A model generated the notes under the pieces. That model was not told where the DNA came from and searched no databases. It worked only from the letters and a program-made list of their open reading frames with translations. This document shows positions 1-11,315 of a DNA stretch of 64,000 nucleotides, in pieces. The stretch lies in the NCBI GenBank assembly GCA_021399435.1, contig JAJTUP010000002.1:930001-994000 (forward strand), given 5' to 3'. Position numbers and translations under genes: made by a program. The number at the start of each line of letters is the position of its first letter. Position 1 is the first letter of the stretch. Source of the DNA: Diaporthe sp. PMI_573 (Eukaryota; Ascomycota; Sordariomycetes; Diaporthales; Diaporthaceae).

Positions 1-2730
1 CCGATAAATTGAGCGAGAAGATGCCGAAGCCTCATGGCGCCGAGCTCACATGGAGTTGGCACATCTAAGAATGCGATAGATGCTGGGCTTAGGTCATGGC
101 TATTAGATTTGCCTGGCATTCTGGCTACAAGATCGTATACCCAGAACTATCGCATCGAGTTCGGCGTTGAAAGATCCCAGTCTTCCTCCAAGGCTCCGCG
201 GTATCGATCTTACATGTACACAGGCGCCGCGACGAGAACCAACGACGGCCAACATGCATGGACTGGAGCAGCGCCTGGACTGCTCGCAACGAAAATTGCC
301 CCGGATCGATGAGTCTCGACGGCCGACGCCACTAATCTGAATCTTTTGGTACCTAAATGTGCTCTAAACAAGCCGGACATTTATCAAAACTTGCTCTTTG
401 TGTAAGGACGGGGCCCTTGCTTTCGAGCGCCCCTTGTACATGAAGGATGGCCGTGATAGCCCTGATGCGGCATTTTCTTTCCATGATGGAGGACAGGCAC
501 AAGTAACCGTCCGTTTCGGTGCGATGCAATGCAATGTAGAGGAACGGACTTGGCCACATGTAGGATCCTAGCATGCAGGCGCCTATTTTGAATTGAGAAG
601 GTCGTTCACCGGTCGGTGGCATGTGATTATGCCGAACCATGTGTTGTTATGCAGCATACTCTGGGAATCCGGATATCATGCTGAAAGGATAAATATTGTA
701 GTGCTGTACACAATGGCACACCATGACGGGCAGTATAAAGAGGTGAGCAGATCATGATAGGAGGAGCCTCCGGACTGAGTCTGAACATGATGTGGGTTTA
801 GGCCCCGGTTTCCAGATTTTAAGCTCCTTGGGGATGTGGATGCAAGTGGGCCCAATTTTTCTCTTTGATCGGCCCTTAAGCGGGGACTCGGAACTTGGGG
901 CCTTTTCGAACGGACCGATTGAGAGCGTTGTTCGACTCGTCGTGCCCTGACTGCTTACTTTGATGGGCAATGCAGGTGGATAAGACCAGCATGAGCTAGT
1001 AGGCCGCATGCTAAGCATTTACGCCGAGATTGTTCCAGGGTATGCCCGTGCGGCAGGATCCCTGGGCGGACGGAACACGATTGGGGCTCGTGAGCGCCAC
1101 CTGTGTTGATGACCTCTCGTCTAGAATGAATCCCATCAGGCTGGAAGACCGTTCTAGATCAATGGTCCTAACATTCGACCCGTTATTCTCTGTCTTAGCC
1201 CATGCAGCGTAGGTTTAGATTTACCCAGGTGAAAGGCGTTCGAACCACATCGTGCCAACCAGGGACATCTGTCAGGTGTCTGCATGAGAACGCTTCCAAG
1301 TGTATTGAGGTAGAGTGGGGAACTTCATACGTCATTCCTCATTCCGTTGAAATTCTCTCTCGCGTGGAGGTTTGCGCAGCTGTCTCGGGCCACTACCCTC
1401 TTACTGCAGTCGTTTGTAGTAGTCCTTATATTCATACAATATGACCACGGCCCTGGCTGGATATCCACACGGCTCGCCAGATCCTCTTTGCCGTTGTTCA
1501 GTGACAACCCGCGGGCAGGACCTGTGACTGCGGCCCGGTGAGCGGCCGAGATTTGCTGCGAAAATATTGGCGCGTCAAAATAAGCTACCGGTAGGGGGGC
1601 GTCTAGGCAGAGCTTAACCCCCCGGCAGGACAGAGCCAAGGCCAGGCCAGTCCGGTTGTGGCTGCAGCCTCCAACAAGCTCTGCAACCAAGAGGAGAAAA
1701 ATCCGGGGAAATTGGGGAAACAGTTGGGGGTTTCAGCGTCAGATAGCTGTGGGCAGCTTACAGTGTTGGCCTCGATGCCTGTCGAGGAATCGACACGCGC
1801 AGGTATTCACACCTTTTTCGAAGGAATGAATACCGCAAGACTATGAATTGAGACTGGGTGAAGACTCATCCACCTGCAAAACAAGGTCTGCTACTGTCAC
1901 TGTCACTGGGGTTGCCAGCTGATCTCCACCTTGCAAATACCTGCAGCGACGCCACTCCGTCATCGATGTGCGGAGCCCTTTTGAAAGGTGGTACCCACAT
2001 CCCGGTGAGCCTCAGACTGAGAATCAACAACAGCCCAGACTGAATTGGGTTGTAGGCTAGTTGGGCCAGAAGGTCGAAGAGGCGAGGGCAACTTTAAGCA
2101 CCTCGGAAGCATCAGACTACGCAATCAATCACATTGTGTCGAGCTGAGCTCGTGGTGCTCGGACAGTCCGTTGGCGAGCCAGGGACGGGCCCAGGCTAAG
2201 TTGGATTCGTTAGCCTTGACTCGGGTGCCCCGTCCCCGTGGGGAGCATCGACAGCAGCGAACCGTGCTACTGGGCGGTGGCAAGTTCTATGCAGGGCTCG
2301 TGACTGGGTACCTTCTCCAAAGAGGGCCAAACATCCCCAGATTCGAAACGTGGAGCCCCATCCTCGTGTCCATGTGCCAGGGAAGTGCCATAAGCCTTTC
2401 GGCCCTACCCATTGGCGACCCCGGCCTTGCTTGGGGTTCCCCCAGAATGGGAGCCCGTCAGATTGGTTGAATGTGAATGGTTCGATGGTACATCCTTACT
2501 CTACTCCGATTCACCTTGATGGGACAGTCACTAGTTGAACATCGTTGATCTTACCCCTCTGCATATAATAAGCCCGAAGTCTGTCCCTCCTCTCGTCCAA
2601 GACTACTCTCGCCTCTCCTCGTTGCAGGATCACTGGTTCGACCTGATATTCTGCGACTGGGGTTTTCTCGTCCTTGTATTGCTCGTCACCATCGTGTATT
2701 TGCATCGCTCAACTACACCAACCATCCAAC
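1..2730. other. gene-free upstream region of the hexose transporter
   Basis: No reading frame here has convincing domain content, codon bias or splice structure; the open frames are short and overlap on both strands. The last 500 bases are the promoter and 5' leader of the transporter at 2731, with a pyrimidine-rich leader from about 2580. I see no repeat, tRNA or transposon. Confidence 0.5.
2238..2445 (+). promoter_or_regulatory. cluster of CreA-type (SYGGRG) motifs upstream of the hexose transporter
   Basis: Three hexamers match the carbon-catabolite-repressor consensus SYGGRG: GTGGGG at 2238-2243, and CCCCAG (reverse strand CTGGGG) at 2335-2340 and 2440-2445. A TATA-like CATATAATA lies at 2562-2570, about 160 bases before the start codon. 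Hexamers of this kind occur often by chance, so glucose repression of the transporter is an inference. Confidence 0.3.
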
Positions 2731-4587
2731 ATGGCGAGGCTTTCCATCGCCAAGCCCAAAGAGGAGGCCGGCAAGGCCTGGCCCGCCATCTGCGTCGGTG
2801 CCTTCGTTGCCTTCGGCGGTGTTTTGTTCGGCTACGACACCGGTACCATTTCAGGTATTCTCGCAATGCCTTATTTTCAACATCTCTTCTCCACCGGCTA
2901 CCGCAACCCAACAACCAACGAGCTCGACATCTCCCCATCCCAGCAGTCCGCCATCGTCAGTATTTTGTCAGCAGGCACCTTCTTCGGTGCTCTTTCGTCT
3001 CCCTTCCTGGCCGACAACATTGGTCGCCGACTGGCCCTCGTTGCCTCCACTGTCGTCTTCGTTCTGGGTGTTATCTTGCAGACTGCGGCCACGGCCCTCC
3101 CCCTGTTCCTCGCCGGCCGATTCTTCGCTGGGTTTGGTGTGGGTCTTATCTCGGCTCTCATTCCCCTCTACCAAAGCGAGACCGCTCCTCGGTAAGCACA
3201 GGTCATCCTCATCCACAGCTCCCTGATTGTGTACTAGAATCCTGCAGAATGTATCATCATAGACTCCTTAGTAGATGACTAACATACGCCAGGTGGATTC
3301 GAGGTGCAATCGTAGGAGCATACCAGTGGGCAATCACCATTGGTCTTCTCTTGGCTGCCGTCGTCGACAATGCCACTGCGAACCGAAACGACACCGGGTC
3401 ATATCGTATCCCCGTCGCTGTACAATTTGCCTGGGCGATTATTCTCATTGGTGGAATGCTCGTACTACCAGAGTCTCCTCGATACCTTATCAAGCAGGGC
3501 AAGGGGGAGAAAGCCGCCCACGCACTGGGATACCTTAGACGTCTCCCTGCGGACCACCCGGCCATCACTTCCGAGCTGGCTGAGGTCCGGGCAAACCACG
3601 AGTACGAGATGAGCCTCGGCAAGGCGAGCTATATCGACTGCTTCCGTGGGGACATGATCAAGCGCCAATTCACCGGCATGGCCCTACAGGGATTGCAGCA
3701 ACTGACTGGCATCAACTTCATTTTCTACTACGGTGAGCCCACCCTGTTTTGTCATCAGGTCTTCTCCCATCAAATAGGCTGGTTAATTGACGGTTGAAAT
3801 CAGGAACACAATATTTCAAAAACTCGGGATTGAAAGACGCCTTTGTTATCCAGATCATCACGTCTGTGATCAACGTGTTCTCGACTCTCCCCGGCTTGTA
3901 CGCCGTCGATAAATTCGGCCGTCGACCTTTGCTGTTCTGGGGCGCCATAGGAATGGCCACCTCCCAGTTCCTCGTAGCGATGCTGGGAACTTTGACCACG
4001 AGTCAGGACTCTGCCGGTGCCATCATCGTACACAATGTCGCTGCACAGAAGGCTGGCATTGCCTTTGTCTGCATCTACATTTTCTTCTTTGCCTCGACGT
4101 GGGGCCCTCTTGCTTGGGTCGTCACCGGAGAGATCTTCCCATTGAAGCATCGGGCTAGGTCCCTGTCAATAACCACCGCTACCAACGTAAGTCGCACCGC
4201 ATCCGGGAACCCTATCACTCGAACTCAGTGGCTGACTCTTAATGATAGTGGCTCCTAAATTGGGCGATTGCGTTTATGACACCGTATCTCGTCAACTATG
4301 GAGAGGGATACGCCAATCTCCAGTCAAAGGTGTTCTTTATTTGGTTCGGCTGTTGTTTTATTTGCATTGCTTTCGTTTACTTCTTCATCTACGAAACCAA
4401 GGGCTTGTCCCTTGAGGAAGTAGATGAGCTGTACGCGGAAGTGAAGGGTATTAGCGCCGCGAGGAAGAGCAAGCATTGGACACCTACCACCACCTTCAAG
4501 CAGAGGGAGTCGATCGCTCACCAAGGCGGGGTCGTTGGAGGCGAGAAGGATGCCAACTTGGAGCATTCTGAGGGCAATGCTGCTTGA
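2731..4587 (+). CDS. MFS hexose transporter (sugar porter family)
   Basis: A 540-residue plasma-membrane monosaccharide transporter that probably takes up glucose or another hexose by facilitated diffusion or proton symport. Exons are 2731-3191, 3293-3732, 3804-4186 and 4249-4587, all with GT-AG introns and consistent phase. Sugar-porter hallmarks appear in order: GYDTGTISG in the first helix, the loop-2 motif with NIGRR, PESPRYL in the central loop, QQLTGINFIFYYG in helix 7, DKFGRRP in loop 8-9 and YETKGLSLEEVDELY after helix 12. The length fits fungal HXT/RGT-type porters (500-560). The start is the first ATG in the MARLSIAKP frame; an upstream extension would have no ATG. It converges on the P450 gene. 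Exact substrate, or a sensor role, cannot be read from sequence. Confidence 0.93.
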
Positions 4588-4990
4588 TTGCATCATACAG
4601 TGCCAGCGGACATACATATAGCTATACTTAGTAAATGAGTATGAACTTCGATGCCTTTGTATCTATTGTTGTGTATCACAGCCAACCTATGTATTAGCAC
4701 GGTACCTATCACGAGTATATAGATGCTGCTAAAGGGTATAGGTATGTAGGTCATTGATTAGGGGTCTATCTAATAGGTGGCGAGAAAATGCTTGGTGTTT
4801 TGAAGCCTGCTGGGCAGTTGCCCAGCGGCTTATGTAAGCTATATCTACGGATCCACATTGTCTTGAGTTGGCTCATCCTGGACCTCGAAGCTTACACCAA
4901 CCGAGTTGCTATTATATCAACACTAAGTTGAATCAAGGACCCAGACCAAGTATGGCGGCTTCCTTGATACCGTGCCGACCTGGATGAGCA
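4588..4990. other. intergenic space between convergent genes
   Basis: This 403-base AT-rich stretch lies between the stop codons of the transporter and the P450. It should hold both 3' UTRs and polyadenylation signals. I see no further gene. Confidence 0.6.
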
Positions 4991-7081
4991 CTAATTACTG
5001 TAATCGATATCTTTCCTCAAGAACATGCCTTTCCTCCGGCGAATCCTGCAAACAATTCCCCTGGCTCTGGGGAACAGCTCAGCCGTAACGGTCCACTCCT
5101 GCTGGGTGGCTAGTTCGAAATCAAACATAGCAACGAGAGTTGCCACTGTCTTGTAAACCTCCATCATCGCAAGGTTCATCCCAATGCATTTTCGGCTGCC
5201 CGCTCCGAAGGACAAGTCGCTATCATTGTACAGCCTCATCCTGTCGTTGAATACAGCTTCTGATTCGTCCCCGGCACGCAAAAACCGCTCCGGGCGGAAA
5301 TCTTCCGCATCGGGGCCCCAGATCGCCTTGTTCCGGTGCATTGCGTAGGCATTGAACCCAAGCGCTGTGCCCTCTGGAACGAAGCGCCCATCTGGAAGCT
5401 TGATCCCCCCGGCTGGCACAACTCGCTCCTGGGGGAAGAGATTACCAGGGTACAGGCGGAGTGCCTCGCGGATGATGGCCTCGAGATAGGGAATCCCACG
5501 TGTTTGAGAGTACGGGGCCGGTAGGTGAACGCTTCCTGGCTGGGCAAATGGAGCTGCGAGAACTGCCTCAGATAATCTCTTCCAGACAGCCGGGGTTTTC
5601 AGGCAGAGGTAGAAGACGGTTCGAAGAGCTGCGGCGGTGGTGTCGGCTCCAGCGGCAAGGTTGACGAGCACGTCTGTGATAATGAATCTAGTTAGCCCAG
5701 TTCGTGGAGAACCAATGGTTTTTAGAACGTGGCATTGTTTGGAACTGGGGTCTTCAACTCACAAGATGTTAACATCATGGCATCCACAATCTCAGGATAC
5801 TCCATCTTAGCCGCGATATAGTGATCCATGAAATCAAGATCTTGGACGGCGTCATGCCCATCCTGGCCAGTCACCCGGTCGGTCAACAGCTTGACTGCCA
5901 GCGAGGCCATGTTCGTGTAGGACGGCGGTCCAATTTGGTATATAGGGTTCTTGTCAAGAAATTTATCAAGCACAGGATACATCCCGACCGTGACCAAGTA
6001 CTTCGAGGCTTTCTCAGCTGTGGCCAGCGTCCCATCAAAGTCAGATCCATGGTCTAGGTAGCCGATGCGCTTGTTCATTGTCGTTTTGGCTACCGCGTCC
6101 CAGCTAACTATTGGAGAGACATTTGAGTCAGGATGTGGGTGAAATGAGGGATGTATCGAAGCGGTGTCATGGCTTACAAAACATGGCCCACTCGCCAAAA
6201 TTGAACGTTTTCCCCATTGTCTTTTCGCCCCCATCCGCGTAACGATCCTGGAGCTGCTTCGCAAAGCATGCGACAACGCTGTCGATGTGGGGTTCCATCC
6301 GCGCCTGCAGCATTCAGAGTCAGCTGTCAAAGAACCAAAGAAGTAGCTTTATGCCAATGCGGTGAGGAGTGAGCAACAAGGTGGCCAAAACCTGCAGTCC
6401 GTAAAGTCTTTGTTGTGTCGGCTAGAGATGGGGTATGTTTGTTCTTGAAGGGGTAAAGATTGTATCCAAAAGAAGCTTACCACTGCACTGGTCGTCCAGT
6501 ATTTGGCCACCGGCTTCTTCATGCGATTGTGCTCTGCCGGGCGCACTTCGCTGAAGATGTTGTACCTGGTCTCGTTACCGACCTTGAAACCACTGACAGC
6601 ATGCCATTCGGTCTACGATCGGTTCATTCTGCGTGTCAGTCCTGAGCACACGCGCATAGTTATCGAGGATGATCTTACCTTCCTCCAGACACCTTTCGTA
6701 TCAAAGCACGTCTTGATCAAAGAGGCAGATGTATCATAGTCGAGATCGAGATAATTCGGAGCCATGCGGACTACTGGTCCATATTTTTTGTGCATCTTAT
6801 GAGTGGTGGTGTGAATTGAGCCATCGTAGGCGTAGTACATCCGCCACAGATTTGACCATGCTGATTCATGCGTTTAGTTTAGGTCCCACTGTTGCCGAAG
6901 AATGTTTTAACTGACATGCTAGAGCTGGTCCTGGGAACCCTCGAAGGGGTGATGCAATCCAAGACACAAGATAGGATAAGAGCAACGTCACAACCGGGAC
7001 AAGCACCATCAACACGACTGGATTGGTGGCCAGGGTCATGGCATCCCCGCGCCATGGGAACGAGGAACTGGTTGAATTCAT
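4991..7081 (-). CDS. cytochrome P450 monooxygenase
   Basis: A 544-residue microsomal haem-thiolate monooxygenase. Exons on the reverse strand are 7081-6916, 6860-6679, 6612-6481, 6304-6178, 6107-5763 and 5673-4991; all five junctions keep frame. Residues about 20-43 are a hydrophobic ER anchor, followed by the proline-rich hinge FPGPALA. The I-helix AGADTT is near residues 325-330, the K-helix ExxR (EALR) near 387-390, PERF near 445-448 and the haem loop FGAGSRKCIG near 473-482 with Cys480 as ligand, so all catalytic signatures are intact. The overall pattern (KGVWRK, SEVRPAEH, YAMHRN) resembles fungal P450s near the pisatin-demethylase/benzoate-hydroxylase groups; the substrate is unknown. 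No other biosynthetic core gene adjoins it. The start could also be Met15. Confidence 0.9.
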
Positions 7082-8588
7082 CTCCAGGACAGACCGCTCG
7101 AACAAAGTGCAATTGACGATAATGTAGAGTTGAGGTTTCCGAAATTCAGTTCTCCTTCGAACCAAAGGATTTATGTTCCCCTCCTCGCGGCAGGTCGAGG
7201 GTGGGAGAACGCTCCACTCAAGAAGCTAGGCTCGGATGTTACCCACGTTGTTGCAGTAACTGCAGGTGTCCAATGGTTCTCAAGGCTAGGCTTCCTTTTA
7301 ACAACGAATCGAGGGCCCGGTCGTTGATAATATCTGTGGAGCAAATGTGCCGCACAGTGCTACGTTGTACGGCCTGTCAGCCTGTCAGCGCGTTTCGGGA
7401 CGCAGACTAGTACTTTGCAGCAGGCTCTAAGAGCTTGGCGTGCGAACGCCTGTATCTCCCTACAGTTCCTCCCCAATATCGTACGCGGGATGCCTCGCTA
7501 AGAGAATTTACAAGTGTGGTTTCAGTACCTATCGAGTACTCTGCAGCATGCGTAGCACTCTTTCATCTGATCTGGCAGAGAAGTTTTACGTATGCTCGTG
7601 GCAAACATAGTCGGTCTTATGCTTGTCGAGTGCCCACAAACGGATTTCACAAATATTATTACACAGCTACATACCCAAGAGAATTCTAAATGTAACTAGC
7701 AAGCTCCTTTAGCTTACTTATGTACTTGTCTTCTCACCGGTTACCTATTAGAGGCTATCCCACAGGAGGTACTCCTATAGGACAACCTCCTATAGGAGGG
7801 TATCTTACAGGGAGGTCCCCCACATGATCGGATATCCTATAAGGGGTTATTTCATAGGGGTTATCAGTAAGACGTTTATCCTACAGGAAGTTTGGCAGTG
7901 AGCACTGCTTACATGGTCTACTACTGATAGATGTTGTGGCTGTGTAGCAGACACCTGAGCAAGGCTCGTGCTACTCAACTACCTGGAGTTTAAATAGGTG
8001 GTAAATACCAGGATTGGCGCCGAGGCTCGCGAGGATACTGGTGACATCGCAGATTGAACAGAACATTTTCCTGATGTGGTATTAATTTTCTCTGTTGCTG
8101 CAAAGTCTCAGCTCGCCAATATGGTGCCGCTGGGGAGAAGTAATTAGGTTAGGTCGGCCTGTTTTCAAGGAGTAATTCAGCTGGTAGTTCAGGTTAAAAA
8201 GTTCTCCCCACCGTCAGAACAATAATATGGGCTGGTCTCAGACATCGAATTGCCCAGACCGAGTCAAGCATTGTCCAAGGTTCCAAATGGAGACGGGGTG
8301 CGTCAGAGAAGCCTGAACTGACAAGGACCGGGAGCTCGATTTACACCGGCTAGAAAAGCCCAAAGAATCGTTGCTATTATCGCAATAACGCCCTGTGCCC
8401 CTGGTGCGGCGGCGGGTAAGAATGTAGTTACGCATTAAGGTGGAGAGCCCACTTGCCGCCCATGGCGGTAAACACTTCAATCAAAACAAATAAACAATTC
8501 ATCAATCAACCAAAATTGCTGCAGCGAATAATGAACCAACTGATCGCACATCCACACATGATCACTTCCAGGCGCTGGCCACACGAAA
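7082..8588. other. gene-free interval between P450 and sialidase-like gene
   Basis: About 1.5 kb without a supportable gene. It holds the P450 promoter on the left, the palindromic minisatellite described separately at 7751-7890, and the 3' flank of the propeller gene on the right. Confidence 0.5.
7751..7890. repeat. degenerate minisatellite with CCTATAGG palindromes
   Basis: About seven imperfect copies of a roughly 18-22 base unit around TATCCTATAGGAGGT, several arranged as inverted copies. A perfect 14-base palindrome CCTCCTATAGGAGG lies at 7786-7799 and a perfect 10-base palindrome TCCTATAGGA at 7773-7782. It lies outside any gene. It may be a decayed minisatellite or the end of a small foldback element; no coding or target-site duplication was seen. 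Confidence 0.6.
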
Positions 8589-10886
8589 CTAAGAGACCGT
8601 GAAGCGCTGAGACACCAACGAACCACCACTGGCACCCTCGGTCGAATCCCATACAGCCAAGAAGGTTGTATCGGTAAGTCTCAGGAGGCCAGGGAGGCTT
8701 TCACCGGGGGCTATTACTGTTGGTCCGCTCCAGTTGAGGCCACCGTCGGAGCTGGTCGGTACGACGAAGTTGGCCCCATTCGCAGTGGTTATAGCGGTGT
8801 CTTGATTGGTCATGTAGGAAGCAATCTTTAACGCCTAGTTAGTGATTTTGTCCTTCCAAATGTGTCAAGATGAACACTCCCGGAGGGGGTGCGGCTCACA
8901 AGAATGCCGCCAACATTGAGAACCTGAGGCTGTGAAGCGTCCTTCCCTGCGGTACTAGGTTGGAAGATGGTACGTCGGTTGCTCCAAGAGTCTTGCACCC
9001 CATTATTGTCGGAGGTGACACATTGAATACCAAGATAAGAGGGGCTGACGTCGCCTGTCTTACTCTCGAATACCGCACTGTGAAATAGAAGATCAGTGAC
9101 TTCTGATCAAGTTTTCGTGACTTGATTCCGGAGAGCAATGTTGTGAAAAGTCGCTACTCACATGAGGTTGGTGCCACTAATGGTGGCCACACCTGGGAAG
9201 CCGTCCTTAATATTTTGGTCCGTAAAGCCCACTACCGTCGCGAAATAGGACCACGAACCCTGTGCGCCTTCGTTGGTCGTCGATTGATGTACGACAATAT
9301 TCATGTCGGTTGTGCTAGTCTCCTCGGCCCAGTAGACCTGTAGGGTGACAGAGTCAAATTGTTTAATGAACGGCTGATATAAGCCACTTCTGGCATTCGC
9401 CGCTTGTGGCGGGTTCGCATTGGGGTCAGGCGCCGCGTCCCACTCAAATATCGTCGCAGTCCAAGCGAAAGTTTTCCCATAGTCCGTGGATCGGTGGAGA
9501 GTGATACGATATCTTGTAGCAGGTCCGCTCTCCCCGGTGACGCTGTGGTTCCGAAATACGCAGAGAACCGTCCCGGTGCCAGGGACTTGTAAGCAACTCA
9601 TGTCGTCGTTGTCGTCCACGGCAACTGTGCGTGGTTGTACCACCCCGAACGTGTCAGTGATCCCCGGGGGCCCAATGTTATCCGTCCATGTGGCGCCATT
9701 GTCGAAAGACGATTTGAATCTTAGCACCTTTGACTTGCCTGCTGCAGGAGTCTCTATGCTCGTATATGCCACCATGACTCCTGTTGCTCCACCTTGAGCG
9801 ACGAATGGTGCCGGTCGGCCATAGTATCCAGTCGGGTTGGCAAGAGCGACAACAGTGCCCCGAGCCGCAGCTGTTTGGATAGTCACACTCTTGGTACTAG
9901 TAGCGACACAGTCAGTAAGATTAAGCCCCTGTTTCATGGAAAGTCTACAGCTTACCTCGATGAAGATGAGCTTGATGACGAGCTAGAGGGCCTTGAAGAG
10001 CTAGAAGACGATGTACTTGATGCTGAAGAAGAGGAAGAGCTTGATGACGATGTGCTTGATGCTGAAGACGAAGACGATGTGGAAGACTCGGAGCTTGTGG
10101 ATGATGTAGAGCTTGAAGAGGGAGAAGAGGTAGATGTAGTAGAAGACGAAGAGCTGGATGAGCTGGAAGAGGTAGTGGTCTCGGCTATAGATGGTGAAGG
10201 GCTAGTGCTGAATATGCTTAATATGCTGGAAGAGGTAGTGGAATCGAGTGTAGTGGATAAAGGACTAGACAAGCTTGGAGATATAGTAGCCTCGGCTATA
10301 GATGATGAAAGGCTCGAAGCCAAGCTCGAAGAAGCACTCGCAAACGCACTCAAAAGCTCGCTCGAAGAGACAACTAACGGAGCGCTGGTCGAGGCACTTC
10401 AAGAGGCAGTCTTTGTGCTAAGAGACGAATTCGTTCCGAATATCCATGACGACGCACTCGCCGGGCGAGCTCACAACAGTAATTGACGCTTGGACAGGTT
10501 AAGGGCACGCTAGATGAATCACTTGAGATATTTGACTTACCTGAGACCACCCGACAATCCGCGGGCGGGCAACAATTATGATTGCATGCATAGCTGCATA
10601 ATCCCCGATAGCTTTCGTCTAATCCTTCCTGCGATATTCCCTCTGGGCCTGTCGCTGCTGGTGGCTCAACCCGGGCCCCGTAAGTTGAACAAGTACATGG
10701 CCCTGGCGGGCAGTACCCGAACTGACAGGTGAACCCGCAAAGATCGTCGTAGCCGCCTGTTGCTCCGGTACCTGCAACACAAGTGTCACAAGTCGCTTCT
10801 GGACAATTACCATGATTACACGCATAGTCGCATAATCCCAGATAGCTTTGGTCCAACCCTTGCTTCGGCCTTCCCGGCTCGCCTGT
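8589..10886 (-). CDS. secreted sialidase-like (Asp-box) propeller protein with Cys-rich modules, 3' portion without a start codon
   Basis: In transcript order: two complete Cys-rich modules plus a final half module (GLCxYACNH..CP and LCxFTCQxGYCP), a Ser-rich linker of over 100 residues, then a six-bladed-propeller-like domain of about 380 residues. Exons from the left edge of the Cys modules are (10886)-10541, 10488-10458, 10384-9956, 9896-9162, 9077-8900 and 8825-8589, all in frame. Asp-box motifs of the BNR/sialidase type are visible: SSFDNGATW, STDYGKTF and SSDGGLNW. The domain suggests extracellular binding or hydrolysis of glycans. The Cys modules resemble those I associate with fungal GH71 alpha-glucanases (recollection, not checked). 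No ATG exists in frame downstream of the TAG at 10887-10889, so the gene is broken or its 5' end is wrongly resolved. The small intron 10457-10385 uses a weak GTGCGT donor. Confidence 0.6.
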
Positions 10887-11315
10887 CTACGGCGGCGGGT
10901 CAACCTGAGTTCCGGTAGACGTGCACTGGCAAACCTGGTCAGGACAATAACCGTATTGACAAGTGAATGCGCAGAGTTCGTCGTAGTTGTCTGTTATTCC
11001 GGTACCTTCAATACAGACTGGGCTCGCGGTTGCAGAAGTCGTAGTGGTGGTTGAAGAGCCAAGGGTTGACGTGGACACGAAAGTGATAGTTGTCTGGGAA
11101 GTCGATTCGGATGGGACTGAGGATGTGGCACTGTATGCTGTACCCGAGACAGAATATCCGGTACCACCTGATGACTGCAAAGCTGTAGTGCTTTGACCTG
11201 AGCCGGTTGATGATGAGTCCAGGGGAACACCCATGCTTGAGGTTTGAGAAGACACGGCTGTGTAAGAGCCAAGACTGTGTGACACGCGGCACTTGGCCGA
11301 GAAATGTTCCACCTC
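10887..11315 (-). pseudogene. 5' Ser/Thr-rich linker and Cys-rich module, separated by an in-frame TAG
   Basis: This frame reads a Ser/Thr-rich linker followed by one Cys-rich module (LCAFTCQYGYCPDQVCQC), then PPP and TAG at 10887-10889, and continues in the same frame into the next module at 10886. The corresponding place in the next repeat reads PPAATG, so a single-codon nonsense change is the simplest explanation. Too few bases surround the stop for an intron that would leave the modules whole. Upstream the frame meets a stop at about 11334, and no signal peptide or catalytic domain could be joined on, so the true 5' part is missing or decayed. Confidence 0.5.

Noticed and set aside
3192..3292. 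Frames crossing the first intron of the hexose transporter
   Set aside because: Removal of the GTAAGC..CAG intron restores the conserved sugar-porter sequence, so these frames are artefacts.
9794..10486. Forward Asp/Glu-rich frame of 230 codons
   Set aside because: It is the antisense of the Ser-rich linker repeat; the reverse strand joins in frame to propeller exons at both ends.
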